Part shown: piece by piece, positions 33,869 through 34,394 of the stretch
Position numbering within the stretch: position 1 is the stretch's first letter
Layout: the number at the start of each line of letters is the position of its first letter
From: an uncultured bacterium
GTDB lineage: Bacteria > Verrucomicrobiota > Kiritimatiellia > CAIKKV01 > CAITUY01
Assembly: GCA_903895695.1 (NCBI GenBank)
Contig: CAITUY010000021.1
Location: forward strand, 1-34,394
Reading direction: 5' to 3'
Length of the DNA: 34,394 nt
Position numbers and translations under genes: made by a program
Notes under the pieces: generated by a model
Database searches by the model: none
Told to the model about the DNA's origin: nothing
What the model saw: the letters and a program-made list of their open reading frames with translations, nothing else

Positions 33869-34077
33869 GTTTTGCGCCTCATGTATGCCTTTCTCAATCT
33901 GGCTATCTCCTTAAGATACCTGTCGCCATCTGCCGTATCGTGTATCCATGGGTGCGATTCATAGTAAGCCTCTGCCTGATAGAGTTGCCCCGCCGTTGTG
34001 CAGAGTTGATGGGTCAGTACCCTTATCTGGTCTTCGTTGGTCAGGTCGTCTATCGTAATTGTCCTCGTCCATGTCAT
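33865..34077 (-). CDS. Small hypothetical protein of the element
   Basis: 70 residues, mostly helical, with no known domain (MTWTRTITIDDLTNEDQIRV opens it; a basic end LRKAYMRRK closes it). The start at 34077 is preferred to the ATG at 34110 because GGAGG lies eight bases before it. It is the first gene seen in the leftward operon of the element and overlaps the four-cysteine protein gene (ATGA). Confidence 0.7.
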   Translation of the reverse strand: MTWTRTITIDDLTNEDQIRVLTHQLCTTAGQLYQAEAYYESHPWIHDTADGDRYLKEIARLRKAYMRRKT

Positions 34078-34127
34078 CTGTTTGTCCTCCTGTTTGGTCG
34101 CTGTTGCCATCCCCCTCTTTACGACTT

Positions 34128-34137
34128 TGACCGGTCA
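34128..34137. promoter_or_regulatory. TGACCGGTCA palindrome, candidate operator
   Basis: A perfect 10-bp palindrome about 50 bases before the first leftward gene, in the gap between divergent genes of the element. The regulator is not known. The rest of 34138-34354 is pyrimidine-rich on the plus strand, and no gene is seen in it. Confidence 0.35.
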
Positions 34138-34354
34138 GGTTTCGGCAGATACGACCCCATCCCCCATTGACCGATCCTCTTTTGAAAACTGTACATTCTT
34201 CTCCACTTTCCTTGCCTGCCCCTGGGAAGACCTCACTCTTTCTTCAGATTTCTTCACGCCAGTCCCAGCCCATTCCAGAGACAGCCCGCCCCATTTGCCG
34301 TGATTCTTTTTTGATATTTGCCCCTCTATGGAGATCCCTGCTGAGGAGCGAAGT

Positions 34355-34394
34355 ATGAACCTTGATCAATTCCTGAATCTGTCGTTGGAAGACC
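34355..34394 (+). CDS. Start of a rightward gene cut by the window end
   Basis: ATG at 34355 with GAGGAG six to ten bases upstream, reading MNLDQFLNLSLED before the window ends. Too short to identify. It would be the first rightward gene of the element, divergent from the leftward operon. Confidence 0.5.
   Translation, partial: MNLDQFLNLSLED

Noticed and set aside
34167..34358. Plus-strand frame before the last partial gene
   Set aside because: Ser/Pro/Leu-rich translation of a pyrimidine-rich stretch, no ribosome site; overlaps the better start at 34355.

Overview
The window is GC-rich (by eye, not counted) and bacterial. Three things point to the PVC superphylum, most likely Kiritimatiellota, Verrucomicrobiota or Lentisphaerota: very large membrane glycosyltransferases, a Sec-exported Asn/Thr/Gly-rich Rhs protein paired with a thrombospondin type 3 repeat protein, and dispersed GC-rich hairpin repeats. 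This placement is inference; there is no rRNA or marker gene here to settle it.

Layout. From about 0.2 to 20.3 kb almost everything is on the minus strand. Read in the direction of transcription it runs: NAD-dependent epimerase, PMT-type glycosyltransferase, small zinc metallopeptidase, a decayed GxxExxY cassette between inverted repeats, SprT-like protein, hypF, hypC, GH63-type glucosidase, an ABC exporter with an extra N-terminal domain and zinc ribbon, mazE and a nonsense-mutated mazF, an alpha/beta hydrolase, a cupin, two overlapping SPFH/band-7 genes, and hypD. Only a DUF1854 gene (1497-2012) runs the other way. HypC, HypD and HypF serve [NiFe]-hydrogenase maturation; hypE, hypA, hypB and the hydrogenase are not in the window, and hypD lies about 10.7 kb from hypF-hypC. 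DUF1854 and the ABC exporter belong to families that I recall as neighbours in cyanophycin loci, but here they are about 5 kb apart and on opposite strands.

20.3-27.3 kb is an accessory block on the minus strand. A secreted calcium-binding-type protein overlaps an Rhs protein of about 1,448 residues with a DUF6531 start, an Rhs core ending in DPLGR, and a lower-GC C-terminal module. A small membrane protein follows. The layout fits a polymorphic toxin with its immunity gene. The block is bracketed by two 123-bp copies, about 85% identical, of the start of one glycosyltransferase gene; one copy is a dead stub and the other begins an intact gene.

27.3-31.4 kb is plus-strand: a second large glycosyltransferase, a GGQ release-factor-like rescue protein, a four-helix membrane protein of the phage-holin-4 type, and tRNA-Asp(GTC). 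From the tRNA to the right edge lies the start of an integrated element: tyrosine recombinase, an HTH excisionase-like protein, small unknown genes, and the first codons of a rightward gene cut by the window end.

Small-scale highlights are an amber codon inside mazF beside an intact mazE and operator, an internally deleted GxxExxY gene whose inverted repeats supply the start of the neighbouring gene, and hairpin repeats that form gene ends.
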